Shown here: piece after piece, positions 17,303 to 25,925 of the stretch | Layout of the letters: each line of letters starts with the position of its first letter | Numbering within the stretch: position 1 is the stretch's first letter | Origin: Curtobacterium citreum | Lineage (GTDB): Bacteria > Actinomycetota > Actinomycetes > Actinomycetales > Microbacteriaceae | Length of the DNA stretch: 64,000 nt | NCBI RefSeq assembly: GCF_006715175.1 | Contig: NZ_VFMQ01000001.1 | Coordinates: forward strand, 1,612,001-1,676,000 | Direction: 5' to 3' | Made by a program: the position numbers and the translations under genes | The notes under the pieces: generated by a model | Seen by the model: the letters and a program-made list of their open reading frames with translations, nothing else | The model's database searches: none | What the model was told of the DNA's origin: nothing

Positions 17303-18015
17303 AGTGGGTCCTGTCGAACCTCGACACGATCAGTGACGCCACGCTCGCGCACCTCGCGATCGCGATCCCACCGATCTTCATCGCGTTCCTGCTGTCGATC
17401 CCGGTCGGCTGGCTCGTCGTCCGGCTGCAGCGCCCCGGAGGTTCCCGCGTCGCCGCGGGTGTCGGCACCGGCATCGTGACCGTCGCCGGGCTCCTCTACG
17501 CGATCCCGTCCCTCGCGCTCTTCGTCGCCCTGCCCGCCGTCATCGGCACGGGGCTGCAGGACCCGGTCAACCTCATCATCAGCCTGACGCTCTACGGCCT
17601 CGCGCTCATGGTGCGCTCGACCGTCGACGCGCTCACCTCGGTCGACGCCGGGACGAAGGCCGCGGCGACCGCCATGGGGTACTCGGGCCTGCAGCGCTTC
17701 TTCCGCGTGGAGCTGCCGCTGGCCGGGCCCGTCCTGCTCGCGGGGCTGCGGGTCGTGGCGGTGTCGACGATCTCGCTCACGACCGTCGGCGCGGTGCTCG
17801 GCATCCAGAGCCTCGGGTCGCTCTTCACGGACGGTCTCGGTCGCGGCATCTACGAGGAGATCCTGTCGGGCATCGTGATGGTGCTCGTCCTGGCCTTCGC
17901 GCTCGACGGGCTGCTGGTGCTGCTCGGCCGGCTCGTCATGCCGTGGACCCGTCGTGCACCCCGGAGCCGCCGTGCGGTCCGGCGTGTGCTGCAGCGGGCG
18001 GAGGTGGCGTCGTGA
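17299..18015 (+). CDS. Osmoprotectant ABC transporter permease 1
   Basis: A protein of 238 residues with five to six hydrophobic segments and the cytoplasmic coupling loop typical of OpuCB/ProW permeases (ATAMGYSGLQRFFRVELPLAGP near 120-140). It forms a heterodimeric channel with the next gene product. The GTG start overlaps the ATPase stop by 4 nt, and its own stop overlaps the second permease in the same way. Confidence 0.9.
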   Translation: MKWVLSNLDTISDATLAHLAIAIPPIFIAFLLSIPVGWLVVRLQRPGGSRVAAGVGTGIVTVAGLLYAIPSLALFVALPAVIGTGLQDPVNLIISLTLYGLALMVRSTVDALTSVDAGTKAAATAMGYSGLQRFFRVELPLAGPVLLAGLRVVAVSTISLTTVGAVLGIQSLGSLFTDGLGRGIYEEILSGIVMVLVLAFALDGLLVLLGRLVMPWTRRAPRSRRAVRRVLQRAEVAS

Positions 18016-18740
18016 TCATCGCGCAGGCGTTCGGGTGGGTCTTCGACCCGCAGAACTACACGGGCTTCAACGCCATCCCGGGGCGGGTGTGGGAGCACGT
18101 CTGGATCACGCTGCTCGCCGTGCTCATCGCCGCGGTCGTCGCCGTCCCGATCGGGTACGCGATCGGTCACACCGGACGAGCCCGCGGGTTCTCCATCGCG
18201 CTGTCCGGCGGCATCCGGGCACTGCCCACGCTCGGCGTGCTCTCGCTGTTCGGACTCTTGCTCGGCATCGGCCTGCAGGCGCCGCTCCTGGCCCTCGTCA
18301 TCCTGGCGATCCCGTCGGTGCTCGCCGGCGCCTACTCGGGCATCGAGTCGGTGGACCCGGTGACGGTCGACGCGGCGAAGGCGCAGGGGATGACCGGGTG
18401 GCAGGTCCTGTGGAAGGTCGAGATCCCGCTCGGGCTGCCGCTCCTGATCGGCGGCCTCCGCGCCGCGGTCCTGCAGGTCGTCGCGACCGCCACGCTCGCC
18501 GCGTACGTCGGCGCCGGTGGTCTGGGCGGCTACTTCTTCCTCGGGCTCAAGACCCAGGACTACGCCGAGATGCTCGGCGCCTCCATCCTCGTGATCGCCC
18601 TCGCGATCGCGTTCGAGATCGTGTTCGCCGCTCTCCAGCGGGCGGCGGTGCCGAAGGGCACCGTCGACCCGTCGGCCCGGCGGCGCCAGGGGTCGCGCGA
18701 GCGCTCCCGCAATCCCATCCCGGAAGGAAATCCATCGTGA
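18012..18740 (+). CDS. Osmoprotectant ABC transporter permease 2
   Basis: A protein of 242 residues, the second membrane subunit, OpuCD-like. The coupling loop AKAQGMTGWQVLWKVEIPLG lies near 122-141 and hydrophobic helices lie on both sides. The last 25 residues are basic and Ser/Arg-rich. Start (GTGA with permease 1) and stop (GTGA with the binding protein) are both overlapped, so the operon is tightly coupled. Confidence 0.9.
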   Translation: MIIAQAFGWVFDPQNYTGFNAIPGRVWEHVWITLLAVLIAAVVAVPIGYAIGHTGRARGFSIALSGGIRALPTLGVLSLFGLLLGIGLQAPLLALVILAIPSVLAGAYSGIESVDPVTVDAAKAQGMTGWQVLWKVEIPLGLPLLIGGLRAAVLQVVATATLAAYVGAGGLGGYFFLGLKTQDYAEMLGASILVIALAIAFEIVFAALQRAAVPKGTVDPSARRRQGSRERSRNPIPEGNPS

Positions 18741-19657
18741 TCACAGCAAAGATCCGTGCCGGCGTCGCAGCAGCGCTGGCACTGGGCGTCGCCGCCGCCC
18801 TGACCGGCTGCGCGTCGAGCAACCCGCTCGACAGCGGCTCGAGTGCGTCGAGCGACTCGAAGACCATCGTCATCGGTTCGCAGCAGTACTACTCGAACGA
18901 GATCATCGCCGAGATGTACGCGCAGGTCCTCGAGAAGGACGGCTTCACGGTGAAGCGGAACTTCAACATCGGTCAGCGTGAGATCTACATCCCGCAGCTC
19001 GAGAAGGGCGCGATCGACGTCATGCCCGAGTACAGCGGCAACCTGCTGCAGTACTTCGACAAGGAGTCGACGGCGAAGACCGCCAGCCAGATCGACGAGG
19101 GCCTGTCCAAGGCGCTCCCGTCCGGCCTGCGGGTCCTCGACGCGGCCGAGGCCACCGACCAGGACAGCTACACCGTGACCAAGGAGTTCTCCGAGAAGAA
19201 CGACGTCACGAGCCTGGCCGACCTGAAGAACGTCAGCGAGAAGCTCACCGTCGGCGCGAACTCCGAGTTCCAGACCCGCCCGTACGGCCCCGACGGCCTG
19301 AAGTCGGTCTACGGCGTGGACGTCGACTTCAAGGCGATCGAGGACTCCGGCGGAGCCCTGACCGTCAAGGCGCTCAAGGACGGCACCGTCCAGCTCGCCG
19401 ACATCTACACCGCGGACCCGAGCATCAAGGCGAACGACCTCGTCTCGCTCAAGGACCCGGAGAACCTGATCCTGCCGCAGAACGTCATCCCGGTCGTCTC
19501 GAAGAAGGTCGACGACAAGGCCGCGGCGGACATCGACAAGGTGAACAAGGTGCTCACCGAGGCCGCGCTCATCGAGGTCAACTCGAAGAGCACCGTCGAC
19601 AAGGAGAAGGCGTCGCAGATCGCGAAGGACTTCCTCTCCTCGAAGGGCCTCCTGTAG
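18737..19657 (+). CDS. Osmoprotectant ABC transporter substrate-binding lipoprotein
   Basis: A protein of 306 residues of the OpuAC/OpuCC family. The signal peptide ends LTGC, with the lipid-modified Cys at 25, then a Ser-rich linker and the two-lobed binding domain (IVIGSQQYYSNEIIAEMYAQ near 47, MPEYSGNLLQYF near 97). The family binds glycine betaine, choline or carnitine through an aromatic cage; the exact ligand cannot be read here. GTG is preceded by GGAAGGA. The hairpin at 19677-19715 ends the operon. Confidence 0.92.
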   Translation: MITAKIRAGVAAALALGVAAALTGCASSNPLDSGSSASSDSKTIVIGSQQYYSNEIIAEMYAQVLEKDGFTVKRNFNIGQREIYIPQLEKGAIDVMPEYSGNLLQYFDKESTAKTASQIDEGLSKALPSGLRVLDAAEATDQDSYTVTKEFSEKNDVTSLADLKNVSEKLTVGANSEFQTRPYGPDGLKSVYGVDVDFKAIEDSGGALTVKALKDGTVQLADIYTADPSIKANDLVSLKDPENLILPQNVIPVVSKKVDDKAAADIDKVNKVLTEAALIEVNSKSTVDKEKASQIAKDFLSSKGLL

Positions 19658-19676
19658 GGGTTCCACAGCGTCAGGA

Positions 19677-19715
19677 GACGACAGGCGTCGGGCATCGAGC
19701 CCGGCGCCTGTCGTC
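19677..19715 (+). terminator. Osmoprotectant operon terminator
   Basis: A 17-bp stem (GACGACAGGCGTCGGGC with one mismatch) and the 5-nt loop ATCGA, followed by GTTCC. Confidence 0.8.
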
Positions 19716-19773
19716 GTTCCGGGAGGGGTCCGTCCAGCACCGATGTTCCGCACGGTTGTGCCGATCACAGGCC

Positions 19774-19789
19774 CTGCACGTTCGTGCAG
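19774..19789 (+). promoter_or_regulatory. Inverted repeat upstream of cydA, possible operator
   Basis: CTGCACG-TT-CGTGCAG is a 7-2-7 dyad 146 nt upstream of cydA. A weaker TGTG..CACA pair lies just before it. The dyad does not match the Rex consensus spacing, so the regulator is unassigned. Confidence 0.35.
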
Positions 19790-19934
19790 TTCTACCCTCT
19801 ACAACTTGTCGAAGCAGGTGTCCCGCCGGTAGCGTGAAGGTGTCCCAACGGCCAGTGACAGCAGAAGTCCCCCTTCCACAGGAAGCAACTGACGTGCAGC
19901 ACCAGCGCGCGGCGACCCGGCATGGACGCGCCGC

Positions 19935-21347
19935 ATGAACGACATCCTCGACCCCCTGATCCTGTCGCGGTGGCAGTTCGGCCTGACGACGATCTACCAC
20001 TTCCTCTTCGTCCCGCTGACGATCGGCATGGCCCTCGTCGTGGCCGTGTTCCAGTCCGCCTGGGTCCGCACCGGCCGGGCGCACTACCTGCAGCTCACGC
20101 GGTTCTTCGGGCGGATCTTCCTCATCAACTTCGCGATGGGTGTCGTCACGGGCATCGTGCAGGAGTTCCAGTTCGGCATGAACTGGTCGAACTACTCTCG
20201 GTTCGTCGGTGACGTCTTCGGCGCCCCGCTCGCCCTCGAGGGCATCCTGGCGTTCTTCTTCGAGGCCGCGTTCATCGGCATCTGGATCTTCGGGTGGGAC
20301 CGCCTGCCGAAGGCCGTGCACCTGGCGAGCATCTGGTGCGTCAGCGTCGGCACGATGCTGTCCGCGTACTTCATCCTCGCGGCGAACGCGTTCATGCAGC
20401 ACCCGGTCGGCTTCGCGATCAACGAGGCCAAGGGTCGCGCGGAGCTCACCGACATCTGGGCCGTCCTGACGAACAAGGTCGCCCTCGCCGCCTTCCCGCA
20501 CACGCTGTTCGGCGCGTTCATGGTCGCGGCCTCGGTCATCGTCGCGGTGGCGGCGTACCACCTGGCGCGGAACCAGCACCTCGAGACCATGCTGCCGGCG
20601 CTGAAGTTCGGCATGTGGACGATGCTCGCGTCGGGTGCGCTCACGGTGCTGTCGGGCGACCAGCTCGGGCTCACGATGGTCGACACGCAGCCGATGAAGA
20701 TGGCAGCGGCCGAGGCGCTCTACAACACCTCGACCGGCAAGGACGCCTCCTTCTCGATCTTCACGCTGGGGACGCCGGACGGCGTGCACGAGCTGTTCTC
20801 GATCCGCATCCCGTACCTGCTGTCGTTCCTGTCGACCCACACGTTCACCGGCACGGTCGAGGGCATCAACGACCTGCAGGCGCAGTACTCGCAGGTGTAC
20901 GGCCCAGGCGACTACAAGCCGATCATCTGGGTGACCTACTGGTCGTTCCGGTGGATGATCGCGCTCGGTGTCGGCGCGGTGCTCGTGTCCCTGGTCGGGC
21001 TCTGGCTGACCCGCAAGGGTCGGTTCCCGACGCAGCGGTGGGTGTGGCGCGTGGCGACCTGGTCGGTGCCGCTGCCGATGGCCGCGATGATCATGGGCTG
21101 GGTCTTCACCGAGATGGGCCGTCAGCCGTGGCTCGTGTTCGGGTTGCTCAAGACCGCCGACGGGGTCTCCCCGAACGTGACCGGGGTCGAGGTCCTCATC
21201 TCGCTCGTCGTGTTCACACTCATCTACGGCGCGCTCGCGGTCGTCGAGTTCCGCCTGATCAAGAAGGTCGCGCAGGAGGGCCCCGCCGCCCCGGCAGAGG
21301 TCGACGAGCAGACCGGCGCGGTCAAGCACGAAGTGACGGTCTACTAG
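19935..21347 (+). CDS. cydA: Cytochrome bd ubiquinol oxidase subunit I
   Basis: The heme-bearing subunit of the high-affinity bd quinol oxidase, used at low oxygen or when the aa3 oxidase is inhibited. The 470 residues have about nine membrane helices. The heme b595/d ligand His is H22 in TTIYHFLFVPLTIG, the second His is in FPHTLFGAF near 190, and the diagnostic GRQPW lies near 395. The Q-loop is short, as in actinobacteria and Firmicutes. It starts the cydABDC operon; cydB follows after 19 nt. Confidence 0.97.
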   Translation: MNDILDPLILSRWQFGLTTIYHFLFVPLTIGMALVVAVFQSAWVRTGRAHYLQLTRFFGRIFLINFAMGVVTGIVQEFQFGMNWSNYSRFVGDVFGAPLALEGILAFFFEAAFIGIWIFGWDRLPKAVHLASIWCVSVGTMLSAYFILAANAFMQHPVGFAINEAKGRAELTDIWAVLTNKVALAAFPHTLFGAFMVAASVIVAVAAYHLARNQHLETMLPALKFGMWTMLASGALTVLSGDQLGLTMVDTQPMKMAAAEALYNTSTGKDASFSIFTLGTPDGVHELFSIRIPYLLSFLSTHTFTGTVEGINDLQAQYSQVYGPGDYKPIIWVTYWSFRWMIALGVGAVLVSLVGLWLTRKGRFPTQRWVWRVATWSVPLPMAAMIMGWVFTEMGRQPWLVFGLLKTADGVSPNVTGVEVLISLVVFTLIYGALAVVEFRLIKKVAQEGPAAPAEVDEQTGAVKHEVTVY

Positions 21348-21366
21348 AAATGGAAACTGTCTGACC

Positions 21367-22371
21367 ATGGACCTCCCCGTTCTCTGGTTCGCGATCGTCG
21401 GTCTGTTCTTCGTCGGGTACTTCGTGCTCGACGGGTTCGACTTCGGCGTCGGGATGTCGCTGCCGTTCCTCGGCAGGGACGACACCGACCGTCGCGTGCT
21501 CATCAACACGATCGGCCCGGTCTGGGACCTCAACGAGACGTGGGTCATCGTCGCGGGGGCGTGCCTGTTCGCGGCGTTCCCCGAGTGGTACGCGACGATG
21601 TTCTCCGGGTTCTACCTGGCGTTGCTGCTCATCCTCGCGGCGCTCATCGCCCGCGGGGTCTCGTTCGAGTACCGGCACCAGGAGAAGCACCTGGCGTGGA
21701 AGCGCCGGTTCGACCTGATGATCGTCGTCGGCAGCGCGGTCCCGTCGTTCCTGTGGGGTGTCGCGTTCGGCAACGTCGTCCGGGGCATCCCGATGGACGC
21801 CGGGCACAACTACACCGGCACCTTCCTCGACCTGCTCAACCCCTTCGCGCTCCTGACCGGGCTCGCGACCCTGCTCGTGTTCTTCACACACGGCGTGGTG
21901 TTCGTCGCGCTGAAGACCGAGGGCGAGATCCGAGAGCGGGCGAAGCGCCTCGCGACGCGGGCGGGTGTGCTGACGATCGTCGTCGCCGCGGCGTTCCTCG
22001 TCGCGATGGCGTTCGTCCGCGCAACCCCGGCGAGCCTCGTGCTCTCGGTCGTCGCGGCGCTGGCCCTCGTGCTCGCGGTGCTCTGCTCGGCGTGGGGGAA
22101 GGAGGGCCGGGCGTTCGCGCTCATGGCCGTCACGATCGCCGCGGTCGTCCTGGCGATGTTCACCGCGATCTTCCCGGACGTCATGCCCGCGTCGAACGAC
22201 CCGGCGAACAGCCTGAACGTCGTCAACGCCGCGAGCGGGACCTACACGTTGACGGTGATGAGCTGGGTGGCGCTGATCTTCGTGCCGCTCGTGCTCGCCT
22301 ACCAGGCCTGGACGTACTGGGTGTTCCGCAAGCGGGTCTCCCGGGCCCACATCGCGCAGGCCGCGCACTAG
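21367..22371 (+). CDS. cydB: Cytochrome bd ubiquinol oxidase subunit II
   Basis: The partner subunit of CydA, with 334 residues and eight or so membrane helices. The N-terminal block FVGYFVLDGFDFGVGM is characteristic of CydB, and the GPVWDLNETWVI stretch near 50-61 is conserved. It stabilises the heme arrangement rather than binding most of the hemes. The ATG is 19 nt after the cydA stop; cydD starts 12 nt after its own stop with GGAGGA between. Confidence 0.96.
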   Translation: MDLPVLWFAIVGLFFVGYFVLDGFDFGVGMSLPFLGRDDTDRRVLINTIGPVWDLNETWVIVAGACLFAAFPEWYATMFSGFYLALLLILAALIARGVSFEYRHQEKHLAWKRRFDLMIVVGSAVPSFLWGVAFGNVVRGIPMDAGHNYTGTFLDLLNPFALLTGLATLLVFFTHGVVFVALKTEGEIRERAKRLATRAGVLTIVVAAAFLVAMAFVRATPASLVLSVVAALALVLAVLCSAWGKEGRAFALMAVTIAAVVLAMFTAIFPDVMPASNDPANSLNVVNAASGTYTLTVMSWVALIFVPLVLAYQAWTYWVFRKRVSRAHIAQAAH

Positions 22372-22383
22372 GAGGACACCGCC

Positions 22384-24102
22384 GTGAAGCCGCTCGACCC
22401 CCGACTGCTCCGCCTGTCGCGCACGGCGCGCGGGGCCGTCGCGGCGTCGGCGGCCACCGGCCTGGTCCGGACGCTCGCCACCGTCGCGATCGCCTGGGGC
22501 ATCGCCACCGCCGTCACCCTCGGCGTCGACGGGGTGCGCGACCGCGTCGTCCCCGCCGCGCTCACCCCGACGCTCGCCCTGCTCGGCGCGGCCTTCGTCG
22601 TGCGGGCCGTCGCCGCGTGGGCGACCGACGACCTCGCTGCCCGGGCGGGTGCGCGGGTGAAGAGCGAGCTCCGGGCCACCGTCCTGGCGCGTGCGGCGGA
22701 GCGCGGACCGGCGTGGCTGCAGGGGCGGTCGAGCGCCGCGTTCGCGACCACCCTCGGCCCCGGGCTCGACGCGCTCGACGCGTACTTCGGCCGGTTCCTG
22801 CCGCAGCTCGCCCTCACCGCCGTGGCGACCCCGGTCCTGCTGCTCGCGATCGGGGCCGGAGACCTGACGAGTGCGGTCGTCATCGTGCTCGCGATGCCGG
22901 TGATCCCGGTGTTCATGGTGCTCATCGGGCTCGCGACCCAGTCGCTGCAGCGCCGGCAGGCCGATGCCCTCGCCCGTCTCGGGAGCGCGTTCACCGAGGC
23001 CGTCGAGGGCCTGGCGACGCTCAAGGTGTTCGGCCGCGCCCGCCGCCAGGTCGGCCGGATCGGCGACGTCACCGACGAGTACCGTCGCGGCACCCTCGGC
23101 GTGCTGCGGCTGTCGTTCGTCAGCGGCTTCGCGCTCGAGCTCGCCGCGAGCCTGTCCGTCGCGCTCGTCGCGGTGTCGATCGGCGTCCGGCTCGTCGACG
23201 GCTCGCTCGGCCTCGGTGCCGCGATGTTCGTGCTCGTCCTCGCGCCGGAGGCCTTCGCGCCGATCCGGCAGGTCGGCGCCGACTTCCACGCCGCCCAGGA
23301 CGGCGTCGAAGCGTCCGCGGCCGTCCTCGACGTGCTCGACGACCGCGCTGGACACGACCGCGCAGGAGACGACCCCGCAGGCGACCACCGCGTCGTCCCG
23401 CGCGCACCCGACCACGACGGACCGACGGACCCCGGGACCGACCTGGTCCTCACCGGCCTCACGGTCACCCGCCCCGACACCGTCATCGGCCCGCTCGACG
23501 TGCGCGCCGCCCCCGGCACGGTCGTCGCGCTGGCCGGCCCGAGCGGCTCCGGCAAGTCGAGCCTCATCGCCGCGATCCGCGGCGTCCTCCCGCACGACGG
23601 CACGGTCACCGTCCCGTCCGGGACCGGCCGGGCGGACCCGGCGACGCGGTCGGTCGCCGAGCGCACCACGTGGGCCGACCAGCGGCCGCGCCTCGTCCGC
23701 GGCACGGTCGCCGAGAACGTCGCCCTGCACTCCCGACCCGACACGGCCGACGTGCGGCGCGCCCTTGGCGACGCGGGGCTGGGACTCGACCCGGGCCTCC
23801 CGGTCGGACCCGGCGGAGCCGGCCTCTCCGGCGGCCAGGCGCAGCGGGTCGCGGTGGCCCGCGCGCTGTACCGCGCCCGGCGCGAGCGGACACCGCTCGT
23901 CCTGCTCGACGAACCGACGTCGGCCCTCGACGCCGAGGCCGAGCAGACCGTCGTGCGCGCCCTGCGCGCCCTCGCGGACGACGGCGCGGTCGTCGTGGTC
24001 GCCAGCCACCGCCCGGCCGTGCTCGACGCGGCCGACGTGCGCGTCGACCTGCACGCGGACGGCGCGACGAGCGTGACGGCCCGACGGGCGGTGCGGGCAT
24101 GA
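22384..24102 (+). CDS. cydD: Thiol reductant ABC exporter subunit CydD
   Basis: Half of the CydDC heterodimeric exporter (cysteine/glutathione class) needed to assemble cytochrome bd. The 572 residues comprise a six-helix membrane domain (about 20-310) and a nucleotide-binding domain with Walker A GPSGSGKSS near 385-393, signature LSGGQAQR and Walker B LVLLDEPTSALD. Between them is an Asp/His-rich linker near 315-345. The GTG follows GGAGGA by 6 nt. It overlaps cydC by ATGA. Confidence 0.94.
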   Translation: MKPLDPRLLRLSRTARGAVAASAATGLVRTLATVAIAWGIATAVTLGVDGVRDRVVPAALTPTLALLGAAFVVRAVAAWATDDLAARAGARVKSELRATVLARAAERGPAWLQGRSSAAFATTLGPGLDALDAYFGRFLPQLALTAVATPVLLLAIGAGDLTSAVVIVLAMPVIPVFMVLIGLATQSLQRRQADALARLGSAFTEAVEGLATLKVFGRARRQVGRIGDVTDEYRRGTLGVLRLSFVSGFALELAASLSVALVAVSIGVRLVDGSLGLGAAMFVLVLAPEAFAPIRQVGADFHAAQDGVEASAAVLDVLDDRAGHDRAGDDPAGDHRVVPRAPDHDGPTDPGTDLVLTGLTVTRPDTVIGPLDVRAAPGTVVALAGPSGSGKSSLIAAIRGVLPHDGTVTVPSGTGRADPATRSVAERTTWADQRPRLVRGTVAENVALHSRPDTADVRRALGDAGLGLDPGLPVGPGGAGLSGGQAQRVAVARALYRARRERTPLVLLDEPTSALDAEAEQTVVRALRALADDGAVVVVASHRPAVLDAADVRVDLHADGATSVTARRAVRA

Positions 24103-25787
24103 GCCGGGAGGCACGGCGCACGTCGGTCCTGCGGCTCGCCCTGCCGCACGGTGCGGGTTGGGCGAAGGCGGTCGCCGCCGGCACGACCAGCGCGCTCTGC
24201 GCGGTCGCGCTCCTCGCGGCGAGCGGCTACCTGATCACGCGAGCGGCCGAGCAGCCGCCCATCCTGTACCTGACGCTCGTGATGGTCGGCGTCCGGGCGT
24301 TCGCCCTCGGTCGGGCCGCCCTGCGCTACGTCGACCGGCTCGCCGGGCACGACGCGTCCTTCCGGCAGCTCGCCGTCGTCCGGACGGAGATGTACCGCCG
24401 GCTCGCGTCGATCGCCCCGGCCGGGCTCGGCCGCACCGGTCGCGGCGACCTGCTCACGCGGCTCGTGACCGACACCGACCGCCTGCAGGACCTGCCGATC
24501 CGCGTCGTCGGGCCGCTGGTGTCGGCGGGGGTCGTCGCGGTGCTGTCCGTGGTCGCCGTCGCGCTCGTCTGGTGGCCGGCCGCGCTCGTGCTGCTCCTCG
24601 CCCTCGGTGCCGCCGCGGTGCTCGGGACGGTCGTGACGCTCGCGGTCGCCCGGCGGTCCGACCGCGAGACCGCCGCGGAGCGCGGCCGGGTCGCGGACCT
24701 GGTGCTCGACACCGTGCGCACGCTCGACGTCTTCGCCGCGTACGGCACGCTGCCGGACCGGCTCGCGACGATCGCGGCGCTCGACGACCGGGTCACGCGG
24801 GCGGTGCGGCGTCGCGCGACCGTCGAGTCGCTCGTCGGGGCGCTCGTCGGGCTGCTCGGCGGCGGCGCGGTCGTCGGCGTCCTTGCCGTCGGCGCACCCG
24901 CCGTCGTCCGTGGTGCGCTGGACGGACCGCTGTGGGCGCTCGCGGTGTTCGTGCCGCTGGCCCTGTTCGAGGTCGTCGGCGGTGTGCCGCTCGCCGTCCT
25001 GACGCTCCGTCGGGTCCGGGCCGCCGCCGAGCGGGTGGAGCAGGTCGTCCCGGCAGCGGTGCCGGCCGGGATCGTCCCCGAGCCGGACGAGCCCGCGACC
25101 GCCGATGAGCTCGCCGTCGACGGGCCGGTGACCGTGGCCCTCCGCGACCTCACCGTCCGGTGGCCCGGCGCCGGGACACCCGCGGTCGACCGGGTCGACC
25201 TCGACCTGCGACCCGGCGAGGTCGTCGTCCTCACGGGGCCGAGCGGCGCGGGGAAGTCCACGCTCGTCGACGCCCTGGTCCGGTTCGTCGACCACGAGGG
25301 CTCGTACACGCTCGACGGCGTCGAGGCGCGACGGCTGCACCCGGACGCCGTGCGCGCCCGGGTCGGACTCGTCGAGCAGGACCCGTTCGTGTTCGACCAG
25401 ACCGTGCGGCAGAACCTGCTCTTCGCCCGCGACACCGCGACCGACGCCGAGCTCGTCGACGCCCTCGAACGGGTCGGCCTGGGCGGCTGGCTCGCCCGAC
25501 GCGGCGGACTCGACGCACCCGCGGGGGAGCGCGGCACGCTGCTGTCCGGCGGCCAGGCGCACCGGCTCGCCCTGGCGCGGGCGTTGCTCCACGCGTTCCC
25601 GGTGCTCGTGCTCGACGAGCCGACCGCGGACGTCGACCCGGACCTCGGCGACGCCGTGCTGCGCGACCTCGTCGGGGCGGCGCGGTCGGCCGGACGGACG
25701 GTGCTCGTCGTGTCGCACGTACCGGTGCCGGCCGACCTCGTGGACCGGACGCTGCGGATGCGGGACGGGCGGCTCGTCTCGGCGTGA
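24099..25787 (+). CDS. cydC: Thiol reductant ABC exporter subunit CydC
   Basis: The second half of the CydDC exporter, 562 residues: an N-terminal membrane domain (LLAASGYLITRAAEQPPILY near 32-51 is typical of CydC) and a nucleotide-binding domain with Walker A GPSGAGKST near 380-389, signature LSGGQAHRLALARALL and Walker B VLVLDEPTADVD. The His in VVSHVP is the switch. It completes cydABDC, and a weak GC-rich stem follows. The four genes together make and mature one oxidase. Confidence 0.94.
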   Translation: MSREARRTSVLRLALPHGAGWAKAVAAGTTSALCAVALLAASGYLITRAAEQPPILYLTLVMVGVRAFALGRAALRYVDRLAGHDASFRQLAVVRTEMYRRLASIAPAGLGRTGRGDLLTRLVTDTDRLQDLPIRVVGPLVSAGVVAVLSVVAVALVWWPAALVLLLALGAAAVLGTVVTLAVARRSDRETAAERGRVADLVLDTVRTLDVFAAYGTLPDRLATIAALDDRVTRAVRRRATVESLVGALVGLLGGGAVVGVLAVGAPAVVRGALDGPLWALAVFVPLALFEVVGGVPLAVLTLRRVRAAAERVEQVVPAAVPAGIVPEPDEPATADELAVDGPVTVALRDLTVRWPGAGTPAVDRVDLDLRPGEVVVLTGPSGAGKSTLVDALVRFVDHEGSYTLDGVEARRLHPDAVRARVGLVEQDPFVFDQTVRQNLLFARDTATDAELVDALERVGLGGWLARRGGLDAPAGERGTLLSGGQAHRLALARALLHAFPVLVLDEPTADVDPDLGDAVLRDLVGAARSAGRTVLVVSHVPVPADLVDRTLRMRDGRLVSA

Positions 25788-25788
25788 G

Positions 25789-25840
25789 CCGCGGGCCGGA
25801 GGCGGGGCCGGACGGGCGTCGTGACGGATGTGGCCCGCGG
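25789..25840 (+). terminator. Possible terminator after cydC
   Basis: A 9-bp stem CCGCGGGCC/GGCCCGCGG with a long 34-nt loop directly after the stop; weaker than the other hairpins in this window. Confidence 0.35.
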
Positions 25841-25911
25841 TCCGGGGTGGGCGTGACCCGGTGGCGGGAGCGACGGTGCGGGGCGGGGCCGAGCCGTGCC
25901 TCCAGGCCTTG

Positions 25912-25917
25912 TACGCT
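25912..25917 (+). promoter_or_regulatory. Candidate -10 box (TACGCT) of leuS
   Basis: TACGCT ends 8 nt before the GTG at 25926 and no Shine-Dalgarno sequence is present, so leuS is probably translated from a leaderless message. Confidence 0.45.
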
Positions 25918-25925
25918 GGGTGACC

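Noticed and set aside
19760..19772. Rex (NADH-responsive) site before cydA
   Set aside because: TGTG-N5-CACA has only 4-bp arms and wrong spacing for the TGTGAA-N4-TTCACA consensus.
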